NCBI RefSeq assembly: GCF_023704175.1
Contig: NZ_CP084530.1
Location: forward strand, 794,501-858,500
Source: Paenibacillus sp. YPG26
Lineage (GTDB): Bacteria > Bacillota > Bacilli > Paenibacillales > Paenibacillaceae
DNA length: 64,000 nt
Reading direction: 5' to 3'
Each line of letters starts with the position of its first letter. The first letter of the stretch is position 1. Under the pieces are notes generated by a model, which was not told the DNA's origin, made no database searches, and saw nothing but the letters and a program-made list of their open reading frames with translations. This document shows positions 44,979 to 52,948 of this stretch, one piece after another. The position numbers and the translations under genes were made by a program.

Positions 44979-47210
44979 ATGAAATTAATTAACGGTATGT
45001 TCAAGAATAAATGGGTTATGATCCTTGTCTTTCTCATTATTACGGGTTCTTTATTTGATATCTTATTGAATTCGCGGAATGAGACCGTGTATATGTCTCT
45101 GCACATTATAATTCTGCTGGTCACGTTGTATGGGTTCTTCTCCATACTTAAGGAAGTAAGTATGACCAAGGAAGAATTGACGATGAATAATCGAAGATTG
45201 AATAACATGTTCGAGACTCTGGATGCAGCCATCTGGTATCACGATATGAAGACGGATACAGTGCATGTCACGCCGGGAATCGAGAAGCTGTATGGTTATC
45301 CCCGCAGTTCCTTTTATGAGGATAAGACCTTTTGGATGCAGGTTATTGTTCCTGAAGACATGGACGTGATTAGAGACCGGTTATCCAGGACAGCGAAGGG
45401 GGAGACGGTTACCAGCAAGTACAGGATCGTCCGCCCAGATGGAGAAGTACGCTGGCTTCAGGACCGGGGAATTCCGAAGATGGATGAGAAGGGCAGCCTC
45501 GTGGACTTTACAAGTGTCATTCTCGACATCACCGATCTTATGGAAAGTGAACACCGGTACCAGAGTCTGGTGGAAATGTCGCCGGATCTTATCGCCGTAA
45601 TTACCCGCGGGCGGATTGATTACATCAATAAGGCGGGCTCTGCGCTTATCGGAGAATCCTCACCCGCGGAGCTGATCGGCCAGCCGATCGAGCGGTTCTT
45701 CCCGGACAGGGTCCTGGACGAGATCAATATGAAGGAAGAGGGCGAAGGCAGCGGCCCCAAGAGGAAGACGGTTGAATTCAAAGTGAACCGTGTAGACGGG
45801 AAGAGCACGCATGTCGAGCTGTCGGCAAGCCCGATTCTTTTTGAAGGAAGATCTGCGATCCAGGTTATAGGCAGTGATATTTCAATCCGCAAGGAATCGG
45901 AGAAAATGGTGGAGTTCATGGCTTATTATGATGCTCTCACCGAGCTTCCCAATCGCTATAAGCTCAGGGAGCATCTGAATCATATCTTGAATCAGGCCAA
46001 GAATGAGATGCTGGCGCTCCTCTTCCTGGATCTGGACAGATTCAAGATCATTAATGATACCAAAGGACATATGGTAGGAGACCTTCTGCTGCAGAAGGTG
46101 GCTAAGAGGCTGGAGAAGGCCGTTCAAGGAGAAGGTCTGGTCTCCAGGCAGGGCGGAGATGAGTTCATTATTCTGCTGGAGAACTGCAGCAAAGATGAGG
46201 TAACCCGGACGGCCAAGCAGCTGCTCATCGAATGCTCAAGACCTATCGAGATCAACCGGCAGGAATACTTCGTCACGGCCAGTATCGGAATCAGTATGTA
46301 TCCGGCGGACGGGGCGGATGAGGAGACTCTGATCAAGCATGCCGACACTGCCATGTACCTGGCCAAGGAACGGGGGAAGAACAATTACCAGTTCTACTCC
46401 TCTGACCTTAACGGGCTGTCGACCCGCAAGATGGAGCTGGAGAATGGGCTCCGGCGGGCGATAGAGCAGGATGAGATGGTGATCTACTATCAGCCGCAGG
46501 TAGAGCTCACTACTGGAGAACTCGTCGGGATTGAAGCCCTGCTGCGCTGGAGGCATCCGCAGTATGGGATGATCTCTCCGCTTGAGTTCATTCCACTGGC
46601 TGAAGAGACAGGTCTGATCGTTCCCTTGGGGAAATGGGTAATGCGAACGGCCTGCATGCAGAATAAGGCCTGGCAGGATCAGGGACACCCTGCTATTCCT
46701 GTAGCTGTGAATATTTCGGTCCGGCAGATGGGAGAGGAGAACTTCGTGGATTCCATCACGGAAGTGCTGAATGAGACTGGCCTGGACCCTCAGTATCTGG
46801 AGCTGGAGATTACGGAAAGTATGGTGCAGAATATCGAGAAATCAACCTTGATCCTCAGATTGCTTAGACTGATCGGGGTCAGGATTTCGATCGATGACTT
46901 TGGCACAGGCTACTCCTCCCTAAGTATTCTGAAGCATCTTCCGATTGACAAGATCAAGATTGATAAATCCTTCATTGATGATATTATTCATCATTCCAAT
47001 CAAGGGGCCATGGTGAAGACCATTATCGATATGGGCATCAATCTGAATTTCAAGGTCATTGCGGAAGGGATCGAGAAGAAGGAGCAGATCGACTTCCTGA
47101 TTCACAATGCCTGCAATCTTGGACAAGGCTATTATTACAGCCCCCCTCTACCTGTAGAGAAGATGGAAGTCTATTTGCGCCAAGGAGCTTCGGGACCAGA
47201 TGTTCACTAA
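44979..47210 (+). CDS. PAS-PAS-GGDEF-EAL cyclic-di-GMP signalling protein
   Basis: 743 residues from ATG 44979 (GGGAGTGA 9 bases before). Two N-terminal membrane helices (about 10-30 and 39-57) precede a first PAS domain (about 70-190, TLDAAIWYHDMKTDTVHVTP), a second PAS domain (about 195-310), a GGDEF domain with an intact active-site motif, VSRQGGDEFIILLE, and an EAL domain with GIEALLRWRHP, ISIDDFGTGYSSL and EGIEKKEQ. No clear RxxD inhibitory site is seen ahead of GGDEF. Both diguanylate cyclase and phosphodiesterase motifs look intact, so it may synthesise, degrade or be switched between the two in response to a PAS ligand. Single gene. Confidence 0.93.
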   Translation: MKLINGMFKNKWVMILVFLIITGSLFDILLNSRNETVYMSLHIIILLVTLYGFFSILKEVSMTKEELTMNNRRLNNMFETLDAAIWYHDMKTDTVHVTPGIEKLYGYPRSSFYEDKTFWMQVIVPEDMDVIRDRLSRTAKGETVTSKYRIVRPDGEVRWLQDRGIPKMDEKGSLVDFTSVILDITDLMESEHRYQSLVEMSPDLIAVITRGRIDYINKAGSALIGESSPAELIGQPIERFFPDRVLDEINMKEEGEGSGPKRKTVEFKVNRVDGKSTHVELSASPILFEGRSAIQVIGSDISIRKESEKMVEFMAYYDALTELPNRYKLREHLNHILNQAKNEMLALLFLDLDRFKIINDTKGHMVGDLLLQKVAKRLEKAVQGEGLVSRQGGDEFIILLENCSKDEVTRTAKQLLIECSRPIEINRQEYFVTASIGISMYPADGADEETLIKHADTAMYLAKERGKNNYQFYSSDLNGLSTRKMELENGLRRAIEQDEMVIYYQPQVELTTGELVGIEALLRWRHPQYGMISPLEFIPLAEETGLIVPLGKWVMRTACMQNKAWQDQGHPAIPVAVNISVRQMGEENFVDSITEVLNETGLDPQYLELEITESMVQNIEKSTLILRLLRLIGVRISIDDFGTGYSSLSILKHLPIDKIKIDKSFIDDIIHHSNQGAMVKTIIDMGINLNFKVIAEGIEKKEQIDFLIHNACNLGQGYYYSPPLPVEKMEVYLRQGASGPDVH

Positions 47211-47373
47211 GCTGGGCTTGCCGATTATGTTTTACACACATGGCCATTATGTATTGAATTTAAATGGCAATCTTTGTATGATGTTATTATACGGATTCCT
47301 GAATTCTACCGGCATAAGATTAACTAATTTATTAATTCAAGGGCAATGGATTGTCATTTGAAGTTCGAAGGAC

Positions 47374-47408
47374 AACAACCCCGCAGCTGCTGCGGGGTTG
47401 TTTTATTT
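47374..47408 (+). terminator. Rho-independent terminator
   Basis: AACAACCCCGCAG pairs perfectly with CTGCGGGGTTGTT around a 3-base loop, followed by TTATTTTT. It ends the GGDEF-EAL transcript. Confidence 0.9.
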
Positions 47409-47432
47409 TTGACCACAATAGGGGGATGAAAC

Positions 47433-48236
47433 ATGACCAAGTCTAATGACACCAGAGTTATATTAACCAAGGAAGACCTGATCCAGCAGTTCAAGCAATG
47501 CGGAGTGGCGCCCGGGCAGACGATCTTTGTGCACACGTCTCTGAAGAGTCTTGGGTTCGTTGTAGGTGGCGCCGAAACTTTAATCAGAGCTCTGCTCGAA
47601 ATCGTTGGGGAAGAAGGAACCCTGATGATGCCTTCCCAGACATGGAAGAACCTTGACCCGTCCACAGGCGTGCACTGGGAAGAGCCCCAGGAGTGGTGGC
47701 CGATTCTGCGGGAGCACTGGCCTGCCTATGACAAGGAAGTCACTCCGGCCATCGGCATGGGGGTTGTCGCTGAAATGTTCCGGAAATGGCCGGGAGCCAA
47801 GAGAACGGATCATCCGGCCCGGTCCATTGCCGCGGTAGGGAAGTATGCGGAGTATATTACGGAGGAGCATGATCTGAGCAATATTTTTGGCGAGAACTCG
47901 CCTGTAGATAAATTGTATAAGCTGGATGGATACGTGCTGCTGATCGGGGTGGGATACGACAAGAACACCTCCTTGCATCTCGCTGAGACGAGGGCGGACT
48001 TCCCTACCAAGAAATTCACGGATGAGAGCAGTGCGATCATGATAGATGGGAAGCGGCAGTGGGTAACCTACAACACCCAGGCCGTGGATGATGTGGATTT
48101 CGTGAGAATCGGGAAGGAGTATGACGAGGCGCATCAGGTTCAGGTCCATAAGGTGGGCAATGCCGAGGTCCGGTTAATCAAGCAGAGAACGCTTGTGGAC
48201 TGGGCCACGGAATGGATGGAGAAGAATCGGGCCTGA
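47433..48236 (+). CDS. AAC(3) family aminoglycoside N-acetyltransferase-like protein
   Basis: 267 residues. The antibiotic acetyltransferase fold is visible as PGQTIFVHTSLKSLGFVVGG, ALLEIVGEEGTLMMPSQTW, and the catalytic-region TDHPARSIAAVG. NIFGENSPVDKLYKLDGYVLLIGVGY continues the core. Relatives include AAC(3) resistance enzymes and B. subtilis YokD-type proteins; some natural homologues acetylate other amines and confer no aminoglycoside resistance, so resistance is not implied. A GGGGGATG site precedes the ATG by 7 bases. Single gene; the upstream terminator is only 25 bases away, so its promoter must lie close by. Confidence 0.88.
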   Translation: MTKSNDTRVILTKEDLIQQFKQCGVAPGQTIFVHTSLKSLGFVVGGAETLIRALLEIVGEEGTLMMPSQTWKNLDPSTGVHWEEPQEWWPILREHWPAYDKEVTPAIGMGVVAEMFRKWPGAKRTDHPARSIAAVGKYAEYITEEHDLSNIFGENSPVDKLYKLDGYVLLIGVGYDKNTSLHLAETRADFPTKKFTDESSAIMIDGKRQWVTYNTQAVDDVDFVRIGKEYDEAHQVQVHKVGNAEVRLIKQRTLVDWATEWMEKNRA

Positions 48237-48351
48237 CGCATGTTTTTATGGGCAGAATGAAGGCAATGCTGAAGTTGAAGTATCCAGGGACCCCCAAGTA
48301 GTTATATAATAGAGACTTACAGATCACAGTATACAAAGGAGTTAGGTCCGT

Positions 48352-48804
48352 GTGAATAACGAAGAACTGCATAGCGAATTGCCTGAGAATTACGATGAGC
48401 TCAAGAAGGCTGCCAACCGTACCTCTGACTGGAGAGCACGTCTGGAAGCGGTTGAGGAACTGGGCAAGCTGAATCATCAACAAGCGATCGGTGTCCTTAA
48501 AGGCATCTTGAAGAATGACCCTGTACTTAAGGTGCAGGAAGCCGCGCAGCGCCAGCTCAAAGGGCTCGGGGAGAACGTGGCAATTCCGAAGCGTGAGCCA
48601 GGGGATCTGGTTCCGGGAATTACGAAGCTGCTGCTTAGAATCAAGAAGAGTCTGCCGAAAGAGCATTCCTATGAAGAATTCAAAGAAAAGCTTAAGAAGA
48701 TGAGAATTGATGTGTATGATGTCTATGAAGGCAACAAAGGCGATGAGTTTGATGCATGGCTAGAGGAGAAGTGGGCTTCCCTTCGGACAAGCAAGTACTC
48801 TTAA
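48352..48804 (+). CDS. HEAT-repeat domain protein
   Basis: 150 residues from GTG 48352 with AAAGGAG 10 bases upstream. A HEAT-type helical pair is seen in DWRARLEAVEELGKLNHQQA and IGVLKGILKNDPVLKVQEAA, followed by a charged helical C-terminus, KSLPKEHSYEEFKEKLKKMR. Such proteins are interaction scaffolds; phycocyanobilin-lyase-like HEAT repeats look the same, but no tetrapyrrole link is visible here. It is followed 22 bases later by the Nfu-N gene in the same direction and is likely in one operon with it. Confidence 0.78.
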   Translation: MNNEELHSELPENYDELKKAANRTSDWRARLEAVEELGKLNHQQAIGVLKGILKNDPVLKVQEAAQRQLKGLGENVAIPKREPGDLVPGITKLLLRIKKSLPKEHSYEEFKEKLKKMRIDVYDVYEGNKGDEFDAWLEEKWASLRTSKYS

Positions 48805-48826
48805 TTGACAGGAGTGACTGAGATCC

Positions 48827-49090
48827 ATGGAGATTGATGTTCAATATACACCTAATCCTAATTCGATCAAGATCAGTACGGGCAAGCAGTTATTTGAAGG
48901 GCCGCGGAGCACTTCCCTCAAGAGCGGGGATGCGACAGATCATCCGCTGGCCAAGGCTTTGCTAAGCATTGAGGGGATTGATAACTTGTTCGCGGTTAAC
49001 GACTTTGTCACCATTACCAAGACACCGGATGCGGACTGGGATGCCATCCTTACCCATGTGGAGCAAGCTTTCAACGAAATATACGGCTAA
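48827..49090 (+). CDS. Nfu/NifU N-terminal domain protein
   Basis: 87 residues corresponding to the N-terminal domain of Nfu scaffold proteins (Scaffold protein Nfu/NifU N): VQYTPNPNSIKISTGKQLFE, then HPLAKALLSIEGIDNLFAVN and FVTITKTPDADWD. The C-terminal CxxC domain that holds the iron-sulphur cluster is absent, so the protein cannot be a scaffold by itself; the family's stand-alone N-domains have no defined role. AGGAGTGA precedes the ATG by 10 bases. Ends at a strong terminator. Confidence 0.88.
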   Translation: MEIDVQYTPNPNSIKISTGKQLFEGPRSTSLKSGDATDHPLAKALLSIEGIDNLFAVNDFVTITKTPDADWDAILTHVEQAFNEIYG

Positions 49091-49114
49091 GCGAATTCAG
49101 AAGCGAAGCGAGGG

Positions 49115-49157
49115 ACACCTCTGGCAGCCGTGAAGACGGAACCAGGGGTGTTTTTTT
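49115..49157 (+). terminator. Rho-independent terminator
   Basis: ACACCTCTGG pairs with CCAGGGGTGT (one mismatch region), inner stem GCCGT/ACGG, followed by TTTTTT. It ends the HEAT/Nfu-N operon. Confidence 0.88.
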
Positions 49158-49182
49158 GCGAGTACAGAGGAGGAACCGGATT

Positions 49183-49971
49183 ATGGGTTTGTTCGATAAG
49201 CTGCGCGGCAGGCAAGGAGAGTCATCAGCTCCTTCAGCTGAGGAGAAGTCAGGTCCTATTGTAGGGTTTGTGCTGCTGGATAGACAGCAATATGATTTTG
49301 ATGCTTTTAGCCGGAATCTGCAGGAGCAATGGGGAATTCAGACGGGAGAGCAGACGGAGCGGGAAAGTCTCGTGTTCGAGGTGGACGGCATGAAGGTCGC
49401 CTGCGGATATATGCCGGCTGTGATTCCCAATCGCGAGGTAGAGGAGAACTGCAAGTATAACTTCCTGTGGAGGGAAGCGGAGCAGGTCGTATCGACTCAC
49501 CAGGCCCATATTATTGTATCGGTGCTGGGAGCTGAGGATGCGGTAGAGGGGCACAAGCTCTTCACTAAGGTCGCAAGCTCGCTGCTGCAGACGGAGCCCG
49601 CAATTGCGATCTATACAACCCCTCTCGTTATGGAAGCGGGGCAGTATGTGGATTTGGCACAATCGCTGAAGGAAGATACTCTACCTGTCGTTCTCTGGGT
49701 ATTTATCGGGATGTATCAGAATGACCATGGAGTGGGCTCTTATACGGTAGGACTCCGCAGCTTCGGCAAAGACGAGGTCGAGATTGTGAATTCCAGCCAG
49801 GGAGCGGGCGATGTCTTTGAATTCGTCTCTGTAATTGTCAGCTTCATTATTGAGAACGATGTAACGCTCAGAGATGGGGAGACAATCGGGTTCTCTGCGG
49901 AGCAGAAGCTCTCTCTTACCCGGTCCCCGGGTGTAGCGGCCGAAGGGGATAGCATTAAGATCGCATTCTAG
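49183..49971 (+). CDS. DUF4261 domain-containing protein
   Basis: 262 residues from ATG 49183, with AGGAGGAA 8 bases upstream. After MGLFDKLRGRQGESS comes the DUF4261 core: FVLLDRQQYDFDAFSRNLQE, VACGYMPAVIPNREVEENCK, HIIVSVLGAEDAVEGHKLFT and EIVNSSQGAGDVFEFVSVIV. These are cytosolic proteins of unknown function. There is no clear catalytic motif, but the conserved 'MPapiP..e.e..c..N..W' stretch is kept. Monocistronic. Confidence 0.85.
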   Translation: MGLFDKLRGRQGESSAPSAEEKSGPIVGFVLLDRQQYDFDAFSRNLQEQWGIQTGEQTERESLVFEVDGMKVACGYMPAVIPNREVEENCKYNFLWREAEQVVSTHQAHIIVSVLGAEDAVEGHKLFTKVASSLLQTEPAIAIYTTPLVMEAGQYVDLAQSLKEDTLPVVLWVFIGMYQNDHGVGSYTVGLRSFGKDEVEIVNSSQGAGDVFEFVSVIVSFIIENDVTLRDGETIGFSAEQKLSLTRSPGVAAEGDSIKIAF

Positions 49972-49997
49972 GTCAGTGTGAACCTGAGAATGCCGTT

Positions 49998-50031
49998 ACC
50001 CGTGTTCCGTTCACCGGAATGCGGGTCTTTC
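49998..50031 (+). terminator. Probable Rho-independent terminator
   Basis: ACCCGTGTTCCG and CGGAATGCGGGT form an imperfect 12-bp stem (two mismatched pairs) followed by CTTTCTT. Confidence 0.6.
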
Positions 50032-50233
50032 TTATCTGCTTTGTACGAACTTGTCTCCTGGGTTTCAGATCGGAGCGTTAAGAACCTGTCCCGTCTCTTG
50101 GCGTTAATGATATGCTTGTGAAAGAAAGCCAGACGCAAGTATAGATTTCACAGCTTGGTGAATTCGCAAGGTAACCCGGCTTCGCAGAAGACTGACGGAT
50201 ATCATAGTAATTGAACGAAATGAGGTGGGAAGG

Positions 50234-50527
50234 TTGTCATCAGGTTATTCCCGAATTGTACCCACAGGTGTAACTTTTAAATATCCAGTCATTGATCTGG
50301 CAAATAAGCGGGTAATCGCACATGTACTGTTCAATGATATGGTGAAGATGAAAGTTACCATCGACTTGAAGAGTAATACAGTACAGAAAGAAGGAAGTAT
50401 TGATGATTTTGCTTCCATGACGGGAATTAGCAGAATAATTTTAAACGAGGAACAAATTGTTGAAAGCTTGCGAAGTACGGCAGCGTTCTATATCGAGAAC
50501 AATATTTCAGATCCTGCCCCTTTATGA
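50234..50527 (+). CDS. Hypothetical protein
   Basis: 97 residues from TTG 50234, which has GAGGTG (50221-50226) 7 bases before it. The sequence is SSGYSRIVPTGVTFKYPVID, then NKRVIAHVLFNDMVKMKVTIDL in a beta-strand-like region, and a helical end with EEQIVESLRSTAAFYIEN. No family is recognised. It stands alone, in a region of ordinary composition, 153 bases before the Mrr-like nuclease gene. Confidence 0.55.
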   Translation: MSSGYSRIVPTGVTFKYPVIDLANKRVIAHVLFNDMVKMKVTIDLKSNTVQKEGSIDDFASMTGISRIILNEEQIVESLRSTAAFYIENNISDPAPL

Positions 50528-50680
50528 AATTTGATCTGCTAATTTCGATATAGCTTTCAGTCCTTTTAATTAGCCTGTGGCAAGATTTTTCTTAGGTTGT
50601 AATCTCAATTCTATAGTTTAATATAACTCGCATCTAATATCAGTATTTTTTGATGGGTTAAAGGTAAGGGAGAAAAGGTT

Positions 50681-51304
50681 ATGTTCGGTTCGATAGAGTT
50701 ATATGCAGGTGTCCTTATAGCATTATTCCTTGCTGGATTCGTTATCCGCATACTGCTGAGGAGAAGAAGCATATATACCCGCAAAGGGATTATCGATCCC
50801 TTGAAGGTTAGTATTAAAGATATTGACAAGATGGAGGACGGTAAGGAGTTCGAGGAGTATTTGTACCGTCTGTTCCTTGCTCTTGGATATGAGGATACTT
50901 ACAAGACGGTCAGCAGCCGTGACTTTGGCGCCGACTTGGTCTTCACCGACAGGGATGGGGAACGGAATGTGATTCAAGCCAAGCGTTATGCGGAGTCGAA
51001 TCCGGTCGGGCTCAGTGCCGTTCAGGAGATCTACAGCTCTATGCGGTACTATGGAGCCAGTAAATCTATCGTTATTGCTTCCAGCCGGTATACGGAGGCC
51101 TGTGAGATTCTGGCTGGTTACAACGGGGTGAAATTGATAGACCGGTCCGGGCTTGTTGAGATCATCCAACTATTTAAGTCCAACCAGATCACGTCCGTTA
51201 TGGAAATGATCGAGGACGAACCGGAGTTCATTCTGGATCTCGAAGAGAGGCCCCCGGTCGGGAGTAGGAAGGTCAGACTATCCAGCAGGGAAAGGGACGG
51301 ATAG
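50681..51304 (+). CDS. Membrane-anchored Mrr-like restriction endonuclease
   Basis: 207 residues. One N-terminal membrane helix (about 5-25, IELYAGVLIALFLAGFVIRI) precedes an Mrr_cat nuclease domain: GKEFEEYLYRLFLALGYEDT, SRDFGADLVFTDRDG (the catalytic Asp) and VIQAKRYAESNPVGLSAVQE (the Q-x-K), giving the D...QxK active site of type IV Mrr-like enzymes. The C-terminal 25 residues are charged. Mrr cleaves modified or stressed DNA; a membrane-tethered version is unusual and could patrol entering DNA or act in stress response. A GGGAGAAAAGG site precedes the ATG. Confidence 0.85.
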   Translation: MFGSIELYAGVLIALFLAGFVIRILLRRRSIYTRKGIIDPLKVSIKDIDKMEDGKEFEEYLYRLFLALGYEDTYKTVSSRDFGADLVFTDRDGERNVIQAKRYAESNPVGLSAVQEIYSSMRYYGASKSIVIASSRYTEACEILAGYNGVKLIDRSGLVEIIQLFKSNQITSVMEMIEDEPEFILDLEERPPVGSRKVRLSSRERDG

Positions 51305-51336
51305 TCACGCTTGCGGAAGTAGTCTGGAAGCAGGTA

Positions 51337-51372
51337 CAGACACAGGCACAGACACAGGCACAGACACAGGCA
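51337..51372. repeat. Short 12-bp tandem repeat
   Basis: The unit CAGACACAGGCA repeats three times (51337-51372), with partial copies on both sides. GTCACGCTT before it (51304) and its approximate inverse AAGCGTGAT (51393) flank the array. It lies between the Mrr-like gene and the following GNAT and is non-coding. Confidence 0.8.
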
Positions 51373-51444
51373 CAGGCATTGGAAAAGGCTCCAGAAGCGT
51401 GATCTGGAGATCAAGAAGAATAGGATACGAAAGAGGGGATAAAG

Positions 51445-52023
51445 ATGAACTTGGACACCCTGTTTGGAGCGCTCCCGCAGCTTCAGTCGGATCGTGTGCG
51501 GTTAGCCAAGGTGGAAGAGAAGCACCTGGAAGAACTATTCGGGATATACAGCAATGAGAGGGTGTTTGATTACTGCGGAATCATTCCGAAGCATAACAAG
51601 GACACGGTAAGGAAGATGATTCCGCATTTCGAGAGAGACTATTTGAAGAGGTCAGTGATCAAATGGGGTATCTTCAATCGTCAGAACCAGCAAGAAGACA
51701 GACTGATTGGCATTGCGGAAGCTTTTAATTTCAATCAGAAGGTGAACATGGTTACGATCGGTTACTTCCTGGCAGAGCCCTGCTGGGGACAAGGGCTTGC
51801 TACGGAGACCGTTGGCCTGCTGACGCGATTCCTCTTCGAGGACGCGGAAGTGAACCGGATCCAGGCGGAGGTGATGCCGGCCAACGAAGCGTCCAAGAAG
51901 GTGCTGCTGAAGAACGGTTATGTGCACGAGGGAACCCTGCGGCAGGCATCGTTGTGGGCCGGTAAAGGGATCGTTGATCTGGAGATGTACAGCCAGCTTA
52001 GGGCCGAATACGCGGGAAAATAG
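51445..52023 (+). CDS. GNAT family N-acetyltransferase (RimJ/RimL type)
   Basis: 192 residues. The N-terminus LQSDRVRLAKVEEKHLEELF is typical of the RimJ/RimL-like N-acetyltransferases. Motif A is TIGYFLAEPCWGQGLATETV with the WGQGLATE acetyl-CoA loop, followed by RIQAEVMPANEASKKVLLKN and GYVHEGTLRQASLW. These enzymes acetylate ribosomal protein termini or small molecules; the substrate is unknown. An AGAGGGGA site lies before ATG. Single gene. Confidence 0.88.
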   Translation: MNLDTLFGALPQLQSDRVRLAKVEEKHLEELFGIYSNERVFDYCGIIPKHNKDTVRKMIPHFERDYLKRSVIKWGIFNRQNQQEDRLIGIAEAFNFNQKVNMVTIGYFLAEPCWGQGLATETVGLLTRFLFEDAEVNRIQAEVMPANEASKKVLLKNGYVHEGTLRQASLWAGKGIVDLEMYSQLRAEYAGK

Positions 52024-52159
52024 GGAATGGATCGGCTAACGCGGAATATAACCCGGCCAAGCCTGCAATCCCGTTTGTACACACAGACGATCTATGCTAA
52101 ATTGAACTCGGACGCAGGAACGGCTCAAGAATAGACCAGACCAGAAGGAGGTTACTGCA

Positions 52160-52771
52160 GTGCCGCCAGTAGTGTCGGAGGATTATAAAATGCAGAAGAA
52201 GCAGGATATTCTGTCCAGTGCGCTGATCTGCTTCGCCAGGAAGGGCTACCAGCAGGCTACAATGGATGATATCGTAGAGCAGTCGGGACTCAGCAAGGGT
52301 GCTATCTATAATTATTTCAAATCCAAGGATGAGATTTATTTCGAGGCCGTCAATGAGAATACATCAAGCCTTCAACATGCTGTACAAGAGCAGCTGCAGC
52401 AGCTGCCTGCCTCCATAGATAAAGTGTCTTTCCTATTCGATACTTACCTCAGCAATACTCACCAGGATCAGGCCGAGATGGCGCTGTTTCAGGTGTACTA
52501 TGAATTTCGGCTCCAGTCCTGCCGGGATGAGAAGATTGCCAGCTTTCTGAAGAAGCGAAGACAGGATCTGTTCATTAACCTGATCCGGGATATAATTACG
52601 GACGGACAGGGCCGAGGGGAGATCCGGACTGAGCTCGATGCCACAGTTCTGGCTCATACGTTCTGGGGGCTGATTGACGGGGCATCCATCTGTGTGGTGA
52701 CAGACCCGGACTATCCTTATGAGGCCGCCCTGTCCCAAATGAAACAAATGTTTCTTGCTTATATCAGCTGA
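52160..52771 (+). CDS. TetR family transcriptional regulator
   Basis: 203 residues from GTG 52160 with AAGGAGG 9 bases upstream. The N-terminal HTH is KKQDILSSALICFARKGYQQ, then ATMDDIVEQSGLSKGAIYNY and FKSKDEIYFE. The rest is the helical ligand-binding domain (about 75-203, C-terminal part LDATVLAHTFWGLIDGASIC). A 22-bp palindrome 110 bases beyond its stop, in front of the carboxypeptidase gene, is the likely operator, so it may repress that gene. The ligand is unknown. Confidence 0.9.
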   Translation: MPPVVSEDYKMQKKQDILSSALICFARKGYQQATMDDIVEQSGLSKGAIYNYFKSKDEIYFEAVNENTSSLQHAVQEQLQQLPASIDKVSFLFDTYLSNTHQDQAEMALFQVYYEFRLQSCRDEKIASFLKKRRQDLFINLIRDIITDGQGRGEIRTELDATVLAHTFWGLIDGASICVVTDPDYPYEAALSQMKQMFLAYIS

Positions 52772-52792
52772 GAACCTAAGAGAACGTCGTTA

Positions 52793-52827
52793 GACCTATT
52801 TCCGGGTACCTGGAATTAGGTTTTTTT
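52793..52827 (+). terminator. Rho-independent terminator of the TetR gene
   Basis: ACCTATTTCC pairs with GGAATTAGGT (one mismatch) and is followed by TTTTTT. It isolates the TetR transcript from the carboxypeptidase gene. Confidence 0.85.
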
Positions 52828-52881
52828 GTGCACAGAGAGGCTGGAGGTCATTTGAATTCAAGAAATAAATATGATTTAATT

Positions 52882-52903
52882 AAATAGACTAATCAGTCTA
52901 TTT
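52882..52903. promoter_or_regulatory. Palindromic operator, probable TetR-family site
   Basis: AAATAGACT (52882-52890), AATC, AGTCTATTT (52895-52903): a perfect 9-bp inverted repeat 45 bases before the carboxypeptidase start. Size and symmetry suit a TetR dimer. Confidence 0.7.
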
Positions 52904-52948
52904 TGGCGAACAGGTATGAAAAATATATACTCATGGGAGGCTTATCGT

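Noticed and set aside
47433..48236. Acquired aminoglycoside resistance gene
   Set aside because: No mobile element, ordinary composition and chromosomal context; AAC(3)-like homologues are common in soil Bacillota and often not resistance enzymes.
51300..51420. CRISPR array suggested by the 12-bp repeats
   Set aside because: Units are short and adjacent with no spacers and no cas genes in the window.
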